Shown here: positions 53,711 through 62,536 of the stretch, piece by piece | Layout: each line of letters begins with the position of its first letter | How positions within the stretch are numbered: position 1 is the first letter of the stretch | Assembly (NCBI GenBank): GCA_018268855.1 | Contig: JAFDVR010000006.1 | Location: forward strand, 326,435 to 390,434 | Origin: Acidobacteriota bacterium | Lineage (GTDB): Bacteria; Acidobacteriota; Terriglobia; Terriglobales; Acidobacteriaceae | Direction: 5' to 3' | DNA: 64,000 nucleotides | Notes under the pieces: generated by a model | What the model saw: only the letters and a program-made list of their open reading frames with translations | Told to the model about the DNA's origin: nothing | Database searches by the model: none | Program-made: the position numbers and the translations under genes

Positions 53711-54318
53711 TTCTTTACGTTGCCACGACGAATGCCGGCAAGCTACGGGATTTTCGCGCTGCGGCGGAGATCTTCGGAATCGCCATCGAGCCTCTGCCAG
53801 GATTGAAGGATGTCCCCGCGCCGGAAGAAACCGCGGACACCTTTGAAGGCAATGCGCGGTTGAAGGCAGAGTTCTATTCGCAGCTTGCACCGGGAGAAAT
53901 GGTCATCGCCGACGACTCTGGCCTAGAAGTTGACGCGCTGCATGGAGCGCCGGGAGTGCGTTCCGCGCGATATGCGGAGGACATGCAGTTTGCTTTTGCG
54001 GGCAATGTGGATGAGCGGAACAATGCCTGCCTTCTCCATGCTCTTGCGGATGCGGCGAACCGGAGCGCGAGATACCGGTGCGTGCTGGCGCTGGCGCAGG
54101 GTGGGCGTGTCTTGCAGACGGCGTCCGGTTCCGTGGAGGGCTCCATTCTGCGCGAGCCTCGCGGGAATGGCGGGTTTGGCTACGATCCGCTGTTTCTGCT
54201 GCGCGATCATCCGTTCACCATGGCGGAGGCGCCGCTCGATCTCCGCCAGCAGATTAGCCATCGCGGGCGCGCGCTGGCTGGTTTGCTACAAACGATGGGC
54301 TATGGCGCGATAGGATAG
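53707..54318 (+). CDS. rdgB: XTP/dITP diphosphatase (RdgB/HAM1)
   Basis: 203 residues from a GTG that overlaps the kinase stop by 4 bases. Removes non-canonical purine triphosphates. Motifs are LYVATTNAGKLRDF at the start, MVIADDSGLEVDALHGAPGV, the NGGFGYDPLFLL block and QQISHRGRALAGL near the end. It is followed by serS after 6 bp. Confidence 0.94.
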   Translation: MILYVATTNAGKLRDFRAAAEIFGIAIEPLPGLKDVPAPEETADTFEGNARLKAEFYSQLAPGEMVIADDSGLEVDALHGAPGVRSARYAEDMQFAFAGNVDERNNACLLHALADAANRSARYRCVLALAQGGRVLQTASGSVEGSILREPRGNGGFGYDPLFLLRDHPFTMAEAPLDLRQQISHRGRALAGLLQTMGYGAIG

Positions 54319-54324
54319 AGCAAT

Positions 54325-55647
54325 ATGCTCGATCTGGCCTGGGTGCGTGCGAATCTCGCCACCGTTGAAACAAAATTGGAGTTCCGCGGCATGGACCCGG
54401 CCGAAGTGCTGGGCGACTTTGCCGCCATCGATGCCGAGCGCCGCGACGCGATTACGCGCGTGGAATCGCTCAAGGCGCAGCGCAATCGCATTGCTGAAGA
54501 AGTCGGCAAGAAAAAGCGCGCGGGCGAAGATGCCTCCTCCTTAATGGAAGAGACGCGCGCGCTGAAGGAGCAGGAAGAATCGCTTGCTGCTGCGGCATCT
54601 GCTGCCGATCTGAAGCTGCGCACCATTCTGGAGGCCCTGCCGAACCTTCCGCAGGACGACGTTCCCGTGGGCGCGGACGAGCATGGCAATCGCGTAGAAA
54701 AGATTTGGGGCGAAGAGACGAAGTTCGACTTTACGCCGAAGCCGCATTGGGAGATCGGCGAAGCGCTCGGCATCATCGACTTCAATCGCGCGGCAAAGAT
54801 TTCGGGCTCGCGTTTTGTTGTTCATTTCGGAGCAGGAGCGCGGCTGGAGCGAGCGCTCGCGGCCTTTATGCTCGACCTGCATACACGCGAGCACGGATAT
54901 ACCGAAGTGCTGCCGCCGTTTATGGTGAACTCGAAATCACTCTTCGGCACCGGCCAGCTTCCTAAGTTTGCGGAAGACCTCTTCCACATGGACGACAAGG
55001 GAGCGTACGTTCCCGGCGAGTTGCAGGAGGGCGACCACTGGCTCATCCCCACGGCTGAAGTGCCGGTAACGAATCTTTTGCGCGATGAAACGGTCGATGC
55101 GGCGCAGCTTCCGATTAATTACACCGCTTGGACGCCGTGCTTCCGCAGCGAAGCAGGCTCCTACGGTAAAGATGTGCGTGGCATGATTCGCCAGCATCAG
55201 TTTCAAAAGGTTGAACTCGTGAAGTTCACCACGCCGGAGCAGTCCAGCGCCGAGCATGAAGCGCTGACGCGTCACGCGGAAACCGTTCTAGAAAAGCTGA
55301 GACTTCCCTACCGCCGCATGCTGCTCTGCACCGGCGATATGGGTTTCTCTTCTTCCAAGACCTACGATCTGGAAGTGTGGCTGCCGGGACAGGGGCTGTA
55401 TCGCGAGATTAGTTCGTGCTCTAACTTCCTCGACTTTCAGGCGCGCCGCGCGAACATCCGCTTCCGCGCGCCGGGAGCGAAGAAGAGCGAGTACCTGCAT
55501 ACGCTCAACGGCAGCGGACTGGCCGTCGGGCGCACGTACCTTGCCATTCTTGAGAACTATCAGCAGGCAGACGGCACGGTCCGCATTCCTGATGCGCTGG
55601 TGCCGTATATGGGTGGCCAGACCGTCATCACAAAGGAGGCGCGCTGA
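54325..55647 (+). CDS. serS: Seryl-tRNA synthetase
   Basis: 440 residues. The N-terminal coiled-coil arm ([20 protein letters not shown] to [20 protein letters not shown]) precedes the class II catalytic core, with motif 2 in [20 protein letters not shown], the [12 protein letters not shown] block and motif 3 in [20 protein letters not shown]. Full length. The stop shares bases with the start of the next gene (TGATG). Confidence 0.98.
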   Translation: MLDLAWVRANLATVETKLEFRGMDPAEVLGDFAAIDAERRDAITRVESLKAQRNRIAEEVGKKKRAGEDASSLMEETRALKEQEESLAAAASAADLKLRTILEALPNLPQDDVPVGADEHGNRVEKIWGEETKFDFTPKPHWEIGEALGIIDFNRAAKISGSRFVVHFGAGARLERALAAFMLDLHTREHGYTEVLPPFMVNSKSLFGTGQLPKFAEDLFHMDDKGAYVPGELQEGDHWLIPTAEVPVTNLLRDETVDAAQLPINYTAWTPCFRSEAGSYGKDVRGMIRQHQFQKVELVKFTTPEQSSAEHEALTRHAETVLEKLRLPYRRMLLCTGDMGFSSSKTYDLEVWLPGQGLYREISSCSNFLDFQARRANIRFRAPGAKKSEYLHTLNGSGLAVGRTYLAILENYQQADGTVRIPDALVPYMGGQTVITKEAR

Positions 55648-56006
55648 TGCTCCGCCTTGTGCGCAACTACGTCTTCTGGGCTTATGAACGCGGCAGCATT
55701 CACTATGACATTCTGGTGACGCTGATTCTGCTTTTCATCTTTGTGACGCCGCATTACTTCGACTTTGGTGATGGGCCGAATCCGAACCAGACCAGCCGTG
55801 TGATGATGGATGGCAACGATGCGGGCCGGTTGACGTACAAACTGCGGGCATCGGATGTAGACAGCGCGGCGGCGCGCAGCTCAACCCGCACGGCGATTGA
55901 AGAGATTCTGCGGCCGATTGCCGGCGACATCTCCATTGACGACTACAAGGTGGTGGAGGGCTGGCACGGCAGGCACGTGCAGTACATTGTCCACGCGCAC
56001 CGCTAA
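55647..56006 (+). CDS. Small single-span membrane protein
   Basis: 119 residues, coupled to serS by stop/start overlap. One membrane helix (YDILVTLILLFIFVTPHYF, about 20-38), then a soluble domain of about 80 residues including DGPNPNQTSRVMMDGNDAG and a C-terminal VVEGWHGRHVQYIVHAHR. No family recognised; a LolA-like gene follows, so an envelope role is a reasonable guess. Confidence 0.75.
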   Translation: MLRLVRNYVFWAYERGSIHYDILVTLILLFIFVTPHYFDFGDGPNPNQTSRVMMDGNDAGRLTYKLRASDVDSAAARSSTRTAIEEILRPIAGDISIDDYKVVEGWHGRHVQYIVHAHR

Positions 56007-56090
56007 CGAACTCCTACCGGACAACACTCGATTTGCGCCAAAACGCATCTAAATGTTGACGAATGTGTCTCATCTGATGGGGAGATTTGC

Positions 56091-56744
56091 ATGAAAAAAC
56101 TTGTACTGTTCGCTGCCCTTGCCGTTGCCCCGTTCGCGCATGCTGCAAGCGATCCAGCGCTGGATAAAGTGCTCCACCAGCTTGATGTGGCGAGCACCAA
56201 GTTCCAATCGGCAGAGGCGGACTTTCGCCGCGAAAATTACGAGCGCGTCGTGCGGGAGACGACGGAAGAAGATGGTTTCGTCTACATCCAGCGCCGTGGC
56301 AGCACGCCGGAGATGGGTGCGGTGATCACGAAGAAGGCTGGCAAACCGATCCATAACGTGATGCAGTTTCATAATGGCACGCTGGATGTTTTTGATGGAG
56401 CTTCGGTGAAGCACATTGATGCAAAGGCGAACCGGTCGCAGTATGAAAGTTATTTGACGCTCGGGTTTGGCGGATCGGGCAAGGACCTGGCCGCGCAGTG
56501 GAACGTTACCTTGCAGGGCATGGAGACTATCGACGGCGTGCAGACGGCGAAGCTGCTGCTCGTTGCGAAGGACCCGGCGGTACGCGACCGGTTTTCCAGC
56601 GTGACCATCTGGGTGGACCCAACGCGCGGTGTTTCGCTGCGGCAGATCTTCGAGATGCCTTCGCACGACAAGATCACCAGCTATTACTCGAATATTCGCT
56701 ATAACCAGAAGGTGAATACGAGTAAGTACAAACTGCCGAAGTAG
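56091..56744 (+). CDS. LolA-like periplasmic lipoprotein-carrier family protein
   Basis: 217 residues with signal peptide (MKKLVLFAALAVAPFAHAAS). The body is the LolA/LolB-type beta half-barrel: LDVASTKFQSAEADFRRENY at the front, IWVDPTRGVSLRQIFEMPSH and a final strand SYYSNIRYNQKVN. Probably carries lipid or lipoprotein across the periplasm. GGGGAG precedes the ATG. Confidence 0.85.
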   Translation: MKKLVLFAALAVAPFAHAASDPALDKVLHQLDVASTKFQSAEADFRRENYERVVRETTEEDGFVYIQRRGSTPEMGAVITKKAGKPIHNVMQFHNGTLDVFDGASVKHIDAKANRSQYESYLTLGFGGSGKDLAAQWNVTLQGMETIDGVQTAKLLLVAKDPAVRDRFSSVTIWVDPTRGVSLRQIFEMPSHDKITSYYSNIRYNQKVNTSKYKLPK

Positions 56745-56805
56745 ACATCACCCTACGAACGCGGGCAATCTTTCAGTCGCCTGAATTTGAAATGTTGCCG
56801 CGCGA

Positions 56806-58557
56806 TTAACGAAGATGCGGAGCGCCGCTGGTGAATGTATCCGGTGGGGAGAGCGACCGGCACACTGGCGGCGGGGTCATGTCCCGGCTGGCGGAATTGA
56901 AGATGGCGTCGCCCTGCGTAATGAGGTAGTCCGCCGTCCGCGCCGCGAGGGCCTGAATCGTCAGCCCTGGGTTTGCCGATCCCTGTGTGGGCATCACGCT
57001 GCCGTCCATTACAAAAAGGTTTGGGATATCCCATGTTCGTCCGAACTTGTCGCACACAGAGGTGGATGGGTCCTTGCCCATGCGGGCAGCGCCGACCAGA
57101 TGCGCATATCGGGATTCCTGCACGACCTCCACAGCGCCGGCTGCGTGCATAACTTCCATAACCTTGTTTTTGCCGAACTCGATGAGCTTTTTATCGTTGT
57201 CGCGGAGCCTGAACGTTACCTTCGCCACGCGAAGACCGTACTGATCGCGTTCTGCGGCAAGTTCCACTCGATTGTCAGCCCATGGAAGGATTTCTCCCAG
57301 CAGACCCAGTGCGGCCCAATGGTTGTACTCCATCATCTCGCGGCGCATACTCCATCCCCATAGGCCCTTCGCTGCCATCATCTGCTTGGAAAAAGCGATG
57401 GGCAGTGGACCGACTGTCTGAATAGCGAAGCCGCGGGCGAAGTCACGTTTCGGATCTGTCTCGTAGAACTCTTCCGTCAGCGCATGGGCGGGCGGCGCTT
57501 TGTACATGCGGATCAGTTCGTCGAATCGTCCAAGCACCACATTGCCTGCCTGGGCCATCAGGTATTTGCCGAGCGTGCCGGATGAGTTTGCGAGCCCATG
57601 CTCGTGGCCCGGACATGCGGAGTTGAGCAGCAGACGGGGTGTTTCAATTGCATATCCACTCACGATGACAGCCCGCGCGCGCTGAAAACGTTCGCGGCCG
57701 TCGCGGTCGATGTAGACGACGCCATCCGTGCGTCCGTCAGGGCGCATGGAAATACGGGCCACCATGCTGCGGTCACGCACCTCGGCGCCATGCTCCAGCG
57801 CGTCCGGCACATGGGTAATGAGCGTGGACGCCTTGGCGCCCACTTTGCATGCCTGTATACAGAAGCCGCGATAGATGCAGTGTGGACGATTGCCGCGCGA
57901 AGCCGAAAGAATAGCAACGGGACCGCCGGCCGATACGGGTATGCCCAGTTTCGTGCAGCCCTTGATCAACACGTCACCGACGCCGCCCATGGGATGAGGC
58001 GCATAGGGATGACCGTGCGGCTTGCCCCATGGGTACCACGCCGGCCCGGCCACGGGTATCTCCTGTTCGAGTAACTCGTAATAGGGTTCGAGCTCTTCGT
58101 ATGAGAGGGGCCAGTCTGCTCCTACCCCATCCCTGGTGTAAACCTCAAAGTCAGATGGATGAAAGCGCGGCGTAAAGGCGGCCCAGTGGACCGATCCGCC
58201 GCCTACGCCTTTGCCGCTGTTGTTGCTGCCCAGCGCAAGAGGATGTTCGCCGCCGGTGATGCGAAGGTCGTTCCAATACAACTGATGCGATCCGGCTTCG
58301 TCGGAAACCCAATCGCGTTCGGTGTCCCAGAACTTGCCAGCCTCCATGCCGAGCACTTTGAACCCCGCCCGGGCAAGACGCTGCAACAGAACTCCACCCG
58401 CTGAACCCACACCCACGATGACGTAATCCACTTCTTCGTCATCACGGAAAATACGCTGAGGTGGCTTGATCTTCTGCATCGCGCCCAGATGCACCATACC
58501 GTCTTCCGAGGCCTGGAATGGGCCAAGGAGCGGCTTTTTTTGCAGAGAAAAGCTCAA
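56806..58557 (-). CDS. GMC-family flavoprotein oxidoreductase (gluconate/sugar dehydrogenase type)
   Basis: 583 residues. N-terminal FAD-binding VDYVIVGVGSAGGVLLQRLA (about 43-62), NNSGKGVGGGSVHWAAFTPR, a cysteine-containing GFCIQACKVGAKAS, and the C-terminal LFVMDGSVMPTQGSANPGLT with its FAD- and substrate-facing residues. This is the class paired with a subunit 3 in membrane gluconate, 2-keto-gluconate and sorbitol dehydrogenases. No Tat or Sec signal is seen. ATG overlaps the stop of subunit 3 (ATGA), and it is the last gene of the operon. Confidence 0.92.
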   Translation of the reverse strand: MSFSLQKKPLLGPFQASEDGMVHLGAMQKIKPPQRIFRDDEEVDYVIVGVGSAGGVLLQRLARAGFKVLGMEAGKFWDTERDWVSDEAGSHQLYWNDLRITGGEHPLALGSNNSGKGVGGGSVHWAAFTPRFHPSDFEVYTRDGVGADWPLSYEELEPYYELLEQEIPVAGPAWYPWGKPHGHPYAPHPMGGVGDVLIKGCTKLGIPVSAGGPVAILSASRGNRPHCIYRGFCIQACKVGAKASTLITHVPDALEHGAEVRDRSMVARISMRPDGRTDGVVYIDRDGRERFQRARAVIVSGYAIETPRLLLNSACPGHEHGLANSSGTLGKYLMAQAGNVVLGRFDELIRMYKAPPAHALTEEFYETDPKRDFARGFAIQTVGPLPIAFSKQMMAAKGLWGWSMRREMMEYNHWAALGLLGEILPWADNRVELAAERDQYGLRVAKVTFRLRDNDKKLIEFGKNKVMEVMHAAGAVEVVQESRYAHLVGAARMGKDPSTSVCDKFGRTWDIPNLFVMDGSVMPTQGSANPGLTIQALAARTADYLITQGDAIFNSASRDMTPPPVCRSLSPPDTFTSGAPHLR

Positions 58558-59315
58558 TGCGTACCTGCCTGTCCTGGATGGCTCTGATGTGCAGAGCCTT
58601 TAGCGGGCGGTTGCGCAGCGCCGGACAACGTGTCTGCAGGAGGAGACCACTGATATCTTTGTTCGCCCTTCTCCCAGGGTTCCGGTTCTCCCTCGGTGAG
58701 ACGCATGTAAGCGCGCGGATAGGCAGGGCCGCCATAGCCGATCTCATCCCACGCCCATGGATGCGAGTAGTATGCTGCGCAGCAATCTGAGACAAGCAGC
58801 ATCCAGAAGCGTTCCACATTCATTCGGTTCCAGAGCTGCGAAGCTGCAAGCGGCTTACCATCATGGATGGACTGCAGGATTTCTTCCTGCTGCAATGTGG
58901 GCAGCAGATGAAACGATTGTCCATGAAGTTCCTGGGCCATTGCCTCGAAGGCCCTGGCAGCAATCCGGTACGCTTCCTGGTCGGGAGGCATATCTTCGTA
59001 GCGATAGCCTTCCAGGCGGTTCTCAAAAAGACGCTCATCCAGCCCGGGCAGCAAAGGAATGCGCGTTGATGGAAGGCGGTCTTCCTGCGGCAGAATGCGA
59101 TCTACCACTGCGAGCATGGTTGCTGCTTCCTGTTCGTTGAAGAAACGTATGGGCGGAACATACTCGACACGGCGCAATACAACGTCGCGCGTCGCCTGGT
59201 CCCAGAAAGCCTGCTGGCTGAGCGTCTTAAATCCGGAATAGTATCCCGGCTGGGCGCGTTGCGGTAGAGGCTCGCCGGTCCTGGGATCCGTCACCGGTTT
59301 TCTTTCCGTGCTCAT
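58554..59315 (-). CDS. Gluconate 2-dehydrogenase subunit 3-like protein
   Basis: 253 residues. The gluconate_2-dh3 region is recognised by IRFFNEQEAATMLAVVDRIL, RIPLLPGLDERLFENRLEGY and WMLLVSDCCAAYYSHPWAWD. Family members partner GMC flavoproteins. Unlike the usual small subunit, this one has no N-terminal Tat signal. It overlaps the GMC gene by 4 bases and starts 1 bp after the membrane-protein gene, so the three are probably made together. Confidence 0.9.
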   Translation of the reverse strand: MSTERKPVTDPRTGEPLPQRAQPGYYSGFKTLSQQAFWDQATRDVVLRRVEYVPPIRFFNEQEAATMLAVVDRILPQEDRLPSTRIPLLPGLDERLFENRLEGYRYEDMPPDQEAYRIAARAFEAMAQELHGQSFHLLPTLQQEEILQSIHDGKPLAASQLWNRMNVERFWMLLVSDCCAAYYSHPWAWDEIGYGGPAYPRAYMRLTEGEPEPWEKGEQRYQWSPPADTLSGAAQPPAKGSAHQSHPGQAGTH

Positions 59316-59316
59316 G

Positions 59317-60288
59317 CTATCGGCGCTCCCTTCGCATCAGATAGGCCAGCATTCCCAGCATGCCCGCGGCAGAAAACAGGAGCGGAGCAAAGATGGGCGG
59401 TCCATAAAGAGTGTTGTAAAGCGGCTTTTTCTTTCCGCCTGGTCTGCTAAGAATTCCACGGACGTGGTAAAAGGTCCCGGCAACTCCGTTTAAGATGGCT
59501 GCACCCGCGGCAAGCGGAAGCAATGTATTCGCGCAAGTCTCGCTCGCAAACGCCCCAAGCGCCGCCCCCGCCAGCAGCGGTGTCACAATAAGAGGCGACC
59601 ATTGAACGCGATATTTGAAGTTGTCTTTGTAGTGCGAATAGAAAGCCTCACCACCCGAACAGAGCGTACCCACTGCTGTCACGACGCAGAGATGCTTCTG
59701 AAACCGGCCGGTGCGAATATCCTCGCGCCAGTCTGTTTTGTGTAATCCATTGCCGGCGGACTCCAACTTTATCTTTTGCTGCCCGAAATCTTCTTCCCGT
59801 TGCAGATACGAGGCGAGTATTCCAAGATATGCGCTGGTTCCAAACAGCAGCGGAGCAAAGATAGGTGGCCCCATCACGATATTTGTGATTGGCAGCCGCC
59901 AGCCTCCAGGTTTCCGCTGAACTCCACGAATGTGAAAACCGAAGCCAATCAGACCATCCACGACCGTAAGAAACGAGGTGTAACGCAAAAAAGTCCTTGC
60001 CATACGGCGGCTGAAGAAGGCCGCCGCACCCGCAATTGAAAGCACACCGGAGAGAATGACCGGCGTATACATGATTGGATTGGAATAGCTGCCGCGGTAG
60101 TGTTCATACGCAACTTCTAGCCCGCTGACAGCACTGGTGCCCATCACAAGCAGCGACATAGATCTTTGGAACGTGCCACTTTGAATGTGTTGCAGCGCAA
60201 CATCCGCAGGCGGACGCACAACCTGGGGCAGCAGCTTTACAAGTGCACGCGGGGACGTATCCAGACGATAAAGAAAATCAGATGTCAT
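59317..60288 (-). CDS. Internally duplicated membrane protein of the sugar-dehydrogenase operon
   Basis: 323 residues from the ATG at 60288, which overlaps the end of the upstream dehydratase gene by 11 bases. It consists of two homologous halves of about 127 residues (about 38-164 and 194-321). Each has GxFQ, a YxHY segment (YEHYRGSYSN / YSHYKDNFKY), two to three membrane helices, then HIRGVQRKPGG / HVRGILSRPGG and an identical GPPIFAPLLF. The conserved H-x-R-G, paired histidines and PGG loops repeat exactly. No family recognised. Possibly a membrane anchor or electron acceptor (haem or quinone) for the GMC flavoprotein, by position only. Confidence 0.82.
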   Translation of the reverse strand: MTSDFLYRLDTSPRALVKLLPQVVRPPADVALQHIQSGTFQRSMSLLVMGTSAVSGLEVAYEHYRGSYSNPIMYTPVILSGVLSIAGAAAFFSRRMARTFLRYTSFLTVVDGLIGFGFHIRGVQRKPGGWRLPITNIVMGPPIFAPLLFGTSAYLGILASYLQREEDFGQQKIKLESAGNGLHKTDWREDIRTGRFQKHLCVVTAVGTLCSGGEAFYSHYKDNFKYRVQWSPLIVTPLLAGAALGAFASETCANTLLPLAAGAAILNGVAGTFYHVRGILSRPGGKKKPLYNTLYGPPIFAPLLFSAAGMLGMLAYLMRRERR

Positions 60289-61378
60289 CCCGGAATGACT
60301 CCACATCGCTTTCCTTCAGCTCAAGGCCAAGGCCTGGTCTGCTCAGATCAGGCCGCATCGCACCGTCCAAAGGGGCCTGGAAACCATCGAAGAACATACT
60401 TTCGAGACGGGCATGATCGTGAAAGTATTCCACATGCCGCAATGGTCCGGACGCGCAGGCCAGGTGCATATGGATACTCGGAGCGCAGTGCGCGGAGAGA
60501 GGGAGCGGATGCGCCTGGCACATTGCGGATGCGGCCATAAAGCCGCTCACTCCGCCACAGCGGGTGGCGTCCGCCTGCAGCACATCCACCGCCCCGGAAG
60601 CAAGCATGTTCCGCAGATACATGTCACTGAAACCGTATTCTCCTGCCGCTATATCCATGCCCGCAGGTGCCCGATCACGCAGAAGACGGAGACCTTCCAG
60701 ATCGTCGGAACTCACCGGCTCTTCGAACCATGTCACTCTGTAATCGGCAAACTGTTCCGCGAAATGGAGGGCCTGTTTGCGCGAATAGGCGCCATTGGCA
60801 TCCACGAACAACTGTGCTGCATCCCCGATTGCTGTGCGCGCCACCGCTACCCGGCGAAGATCGTCCTCCGGGTGGGTGCCGATTTTCATCTTCACCATTG
60901 AGATGCCCTGATGGACCCAGCCAGCCAGTTGGCTGGTGAGCTGCTCGTCGTTGTACGTTGTGAATCCTCCCGATCCATACACAACCGCAGCATCTCGCAC
61001 CCGGCCCAGCAGAGTTACGAGCGGAACATTGAGCAGCCTGGCCTTGAGATCCCAGAGCGCAACATCGATTGCAGAGAGAGCAGTGGCCCCTATGCCGCCA
61101 GCGCCGTAGTTCCGCTGCTCATAACGGACCTTCGCCGCTATGCGTTGTATATCGCACGCATCCTGCCCAATCACGACCTGCTTCAGAAGATCGCGCACCA
61201 GCGGCGCCACCACCCCATGCCCGTAGGTGTATCCGATGCCCTTTACGTCTCCGGCCTGGAGAGTAACGAGGATGATCGTGGTTGCATTCCAGGCAAATGT
61301 GCCGTCACCTTCGGGTGCATCCGTTGGAACTGTGTAGGCAACAGCACTGCCGGACCGGATTGTTGCAATAGAAGACAA
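60278..61378 (-). CDS. Enolase-superfamily (mandelate racemase/muconate lactonizing-type) dehydratase
   Basis: 366 residues, starting at a TTG that immediately follows an in-frame stop by two codons. The superfamily catalytic set is present: MVKMKIGTHPEDD (K-x-K base), FVDANGAYS, WFEEPVSSDD and DIAAGEYGFSD (three metal acids), DVLQADATRCGGVSGF, and a histidine in LSAHCAPSIHMHL. This looks like an acid-sugar dehydratase; D-galactonate, L-fuconate or similar cannot be separated by eye. Third gene of the operon. Confidence 0.9.
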   Translation of the reverse strand: MSSIATIRSGSAVAYTVPTDAPEGDGTFAWNATTIILVTLQAGDVKGIGYTYGHGVVAPLVRDLLKQVVIGQDACDIQRIAAKVRYEQRNYGAGGIGATALSAIDVALWDLKARLLNVPLVTLLGRVRDAAVVYGSGGFTTYNDEQLTSQLAGWVHQGISMVKMKIGTHPEDDLRRVAVARTAIGDAAQLFVDANGAYSRKQALHFAEQFADYRVTWFEEPVSSDDLEGLRLLRDRAPAGMDIAAGEYGFSDMYLRNMLASGAVDVLQADATRCGGVSGFMAASAMCQAHPLPLSAHCAPSIHMHLACASGPLRHVEYFHDHARLESMFFDGFQAPLDGAMRPDLSRPGLGLELKESDVESFRDDI

Positions 61379-61575
61379 GGCATTTCAAAGTAAGATCGAC
61401 CGGGCGGATTCAGGTGTTTGCAATTTCGAACCCGTCAAGTGATGGCACCTAAAGTAGAAGATGTCAAAACAGAGGTATGAGGTTACCTGCACTGGCGGGG
61501 GGCAGCATCATGGCGCACCGGACGGCTATGCGTGAACGGAGAGATTCGGCACATCAGGAGGCGATTCAGGCTTAT

Positions 61576-62517
61576 TCAGAATGATGGATTTTGGCGGAGG
61601 GAATGCATATCCGTATGGACCGAGAGAAATGCCTGCGTCTCCTCTTCTGTTGCAAGAGAAGGTTGTGCTCCGGCGCGCGTAACAGAGATGGCCGCAGCTG
61701 CCGCAGCAAAGCGCGCGCTTTCATGCACACTCATGCCGCGCATCAGCGCTACCGCAAACGCGCCGTTGAACGCATCGCCAGCCGCCGTACTGTCCACTGC
61801 ATCCACTTTGAATGCGTCTGCGTAGCAACGCTCTCCACTATGCGATGCAATGAGCGCTCCCTTTGAACTCTGCTTGAGAATCACATGCTCCATGCCAAAC
61901 GCAAACAGACGGGAGAGGGCTTCATCCGCATTCTCTGCGCCGTCCGCATAAAACCCCGCCTCCGTCTCATTGGGGGTAAACCATGTGAGCTTTGCCAGCA
62001 GGGCCTCTGGCAGCTTACATGCCGGCGCAGGATCCAGCATTACTGGAACGCCCATCTTGTCACAACACTCCACCAGCCATGCCACGGTCTCAATAGGAAT
62101 CTCTAACTGCACCAGCACCATGCCCGCTCCACGCAGCACGTCTATCTTCCCCTGTAGATATTCCTGCGTCACCGCAAGGTTGGCGCCTGGGGTCACAATG
62201 ATCGTGTTCTCACCGCGTGCATCCACCACAATGCTTGCCGTACCCGAGGCTCCAGGTACCGAAGCAATATGCTCCGTCTGCACACCATAACCAGCCAGCG
62301 TCCGCCGAAGCTGCTCGCCGAAGATGTCGTTGCCCGTTGCGCCAAGAAGAATCGAAGGATGCCCAATCCGCGCCACAGCCGCAGCCTGGTTCGCCCCCTT
62401 TCCACCAGAATGCAATTGAAAGTCTGCTCCGAGGATGGTTTCACCTGCATGCGGAATACGCTCCGTGCGTGAAACCAGGTCCATATTGATGCTGCCGACA
62501 ACCACAATGGGCTTCAT
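61576..62517 (-). CDS. rbsK: Ribokinase
   Basis: 313 residues of the PfkB family: VVGSINMDLVSRTERIPHAG, the substrate site LHSGGKGANQAAAVARIG, and VDSTAAGDAFNGAFAVALMR with the catalytic aspartate. The fit to ribokinase is good, though a 2-keto-3-deoxy sugar-acid kinase relative remains possible in this context. It starts 19 bp after the transporter stop. Confidence 0.9.
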   Translation of the reverse strand: MKPIVVVGSINMDLVSRTERIPHAGETILGADFQLHSGGKGANQAAAVARIGHPSILLGATGNDIFGEQLRRTLAGYGVQTEHIASVPGASGTASIVVDARGENTIIVTPGANLAVTQEYLQGKIDVLRGAGMVLVQLEIPIETVAWLVECCDKMGVPVMLDPAPACKLPEALLAKLTWFTPNETEAGFYADGAENADEALSRLFAFGMEHVILKQSSKGALIASHSGERCYADAFKVDAVDSTAAGDAFNGAFAVALMRGMSVHESARFAAAAAAISVTRAGAQPSLATEEETQAFLSVHTDMHSLRQNPSF

Positions 62518-62536
62518 GAAGAAGAGTCCTGACTAC

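Noticed and set aside
52724..53890. A 388-codon minus-strand frame opposite the PfkB kinase
   Set aside because: The kinase and rdgB on the plus strand are unambiguous; the antisense product is Arg/Gln/His-rich with no motif.
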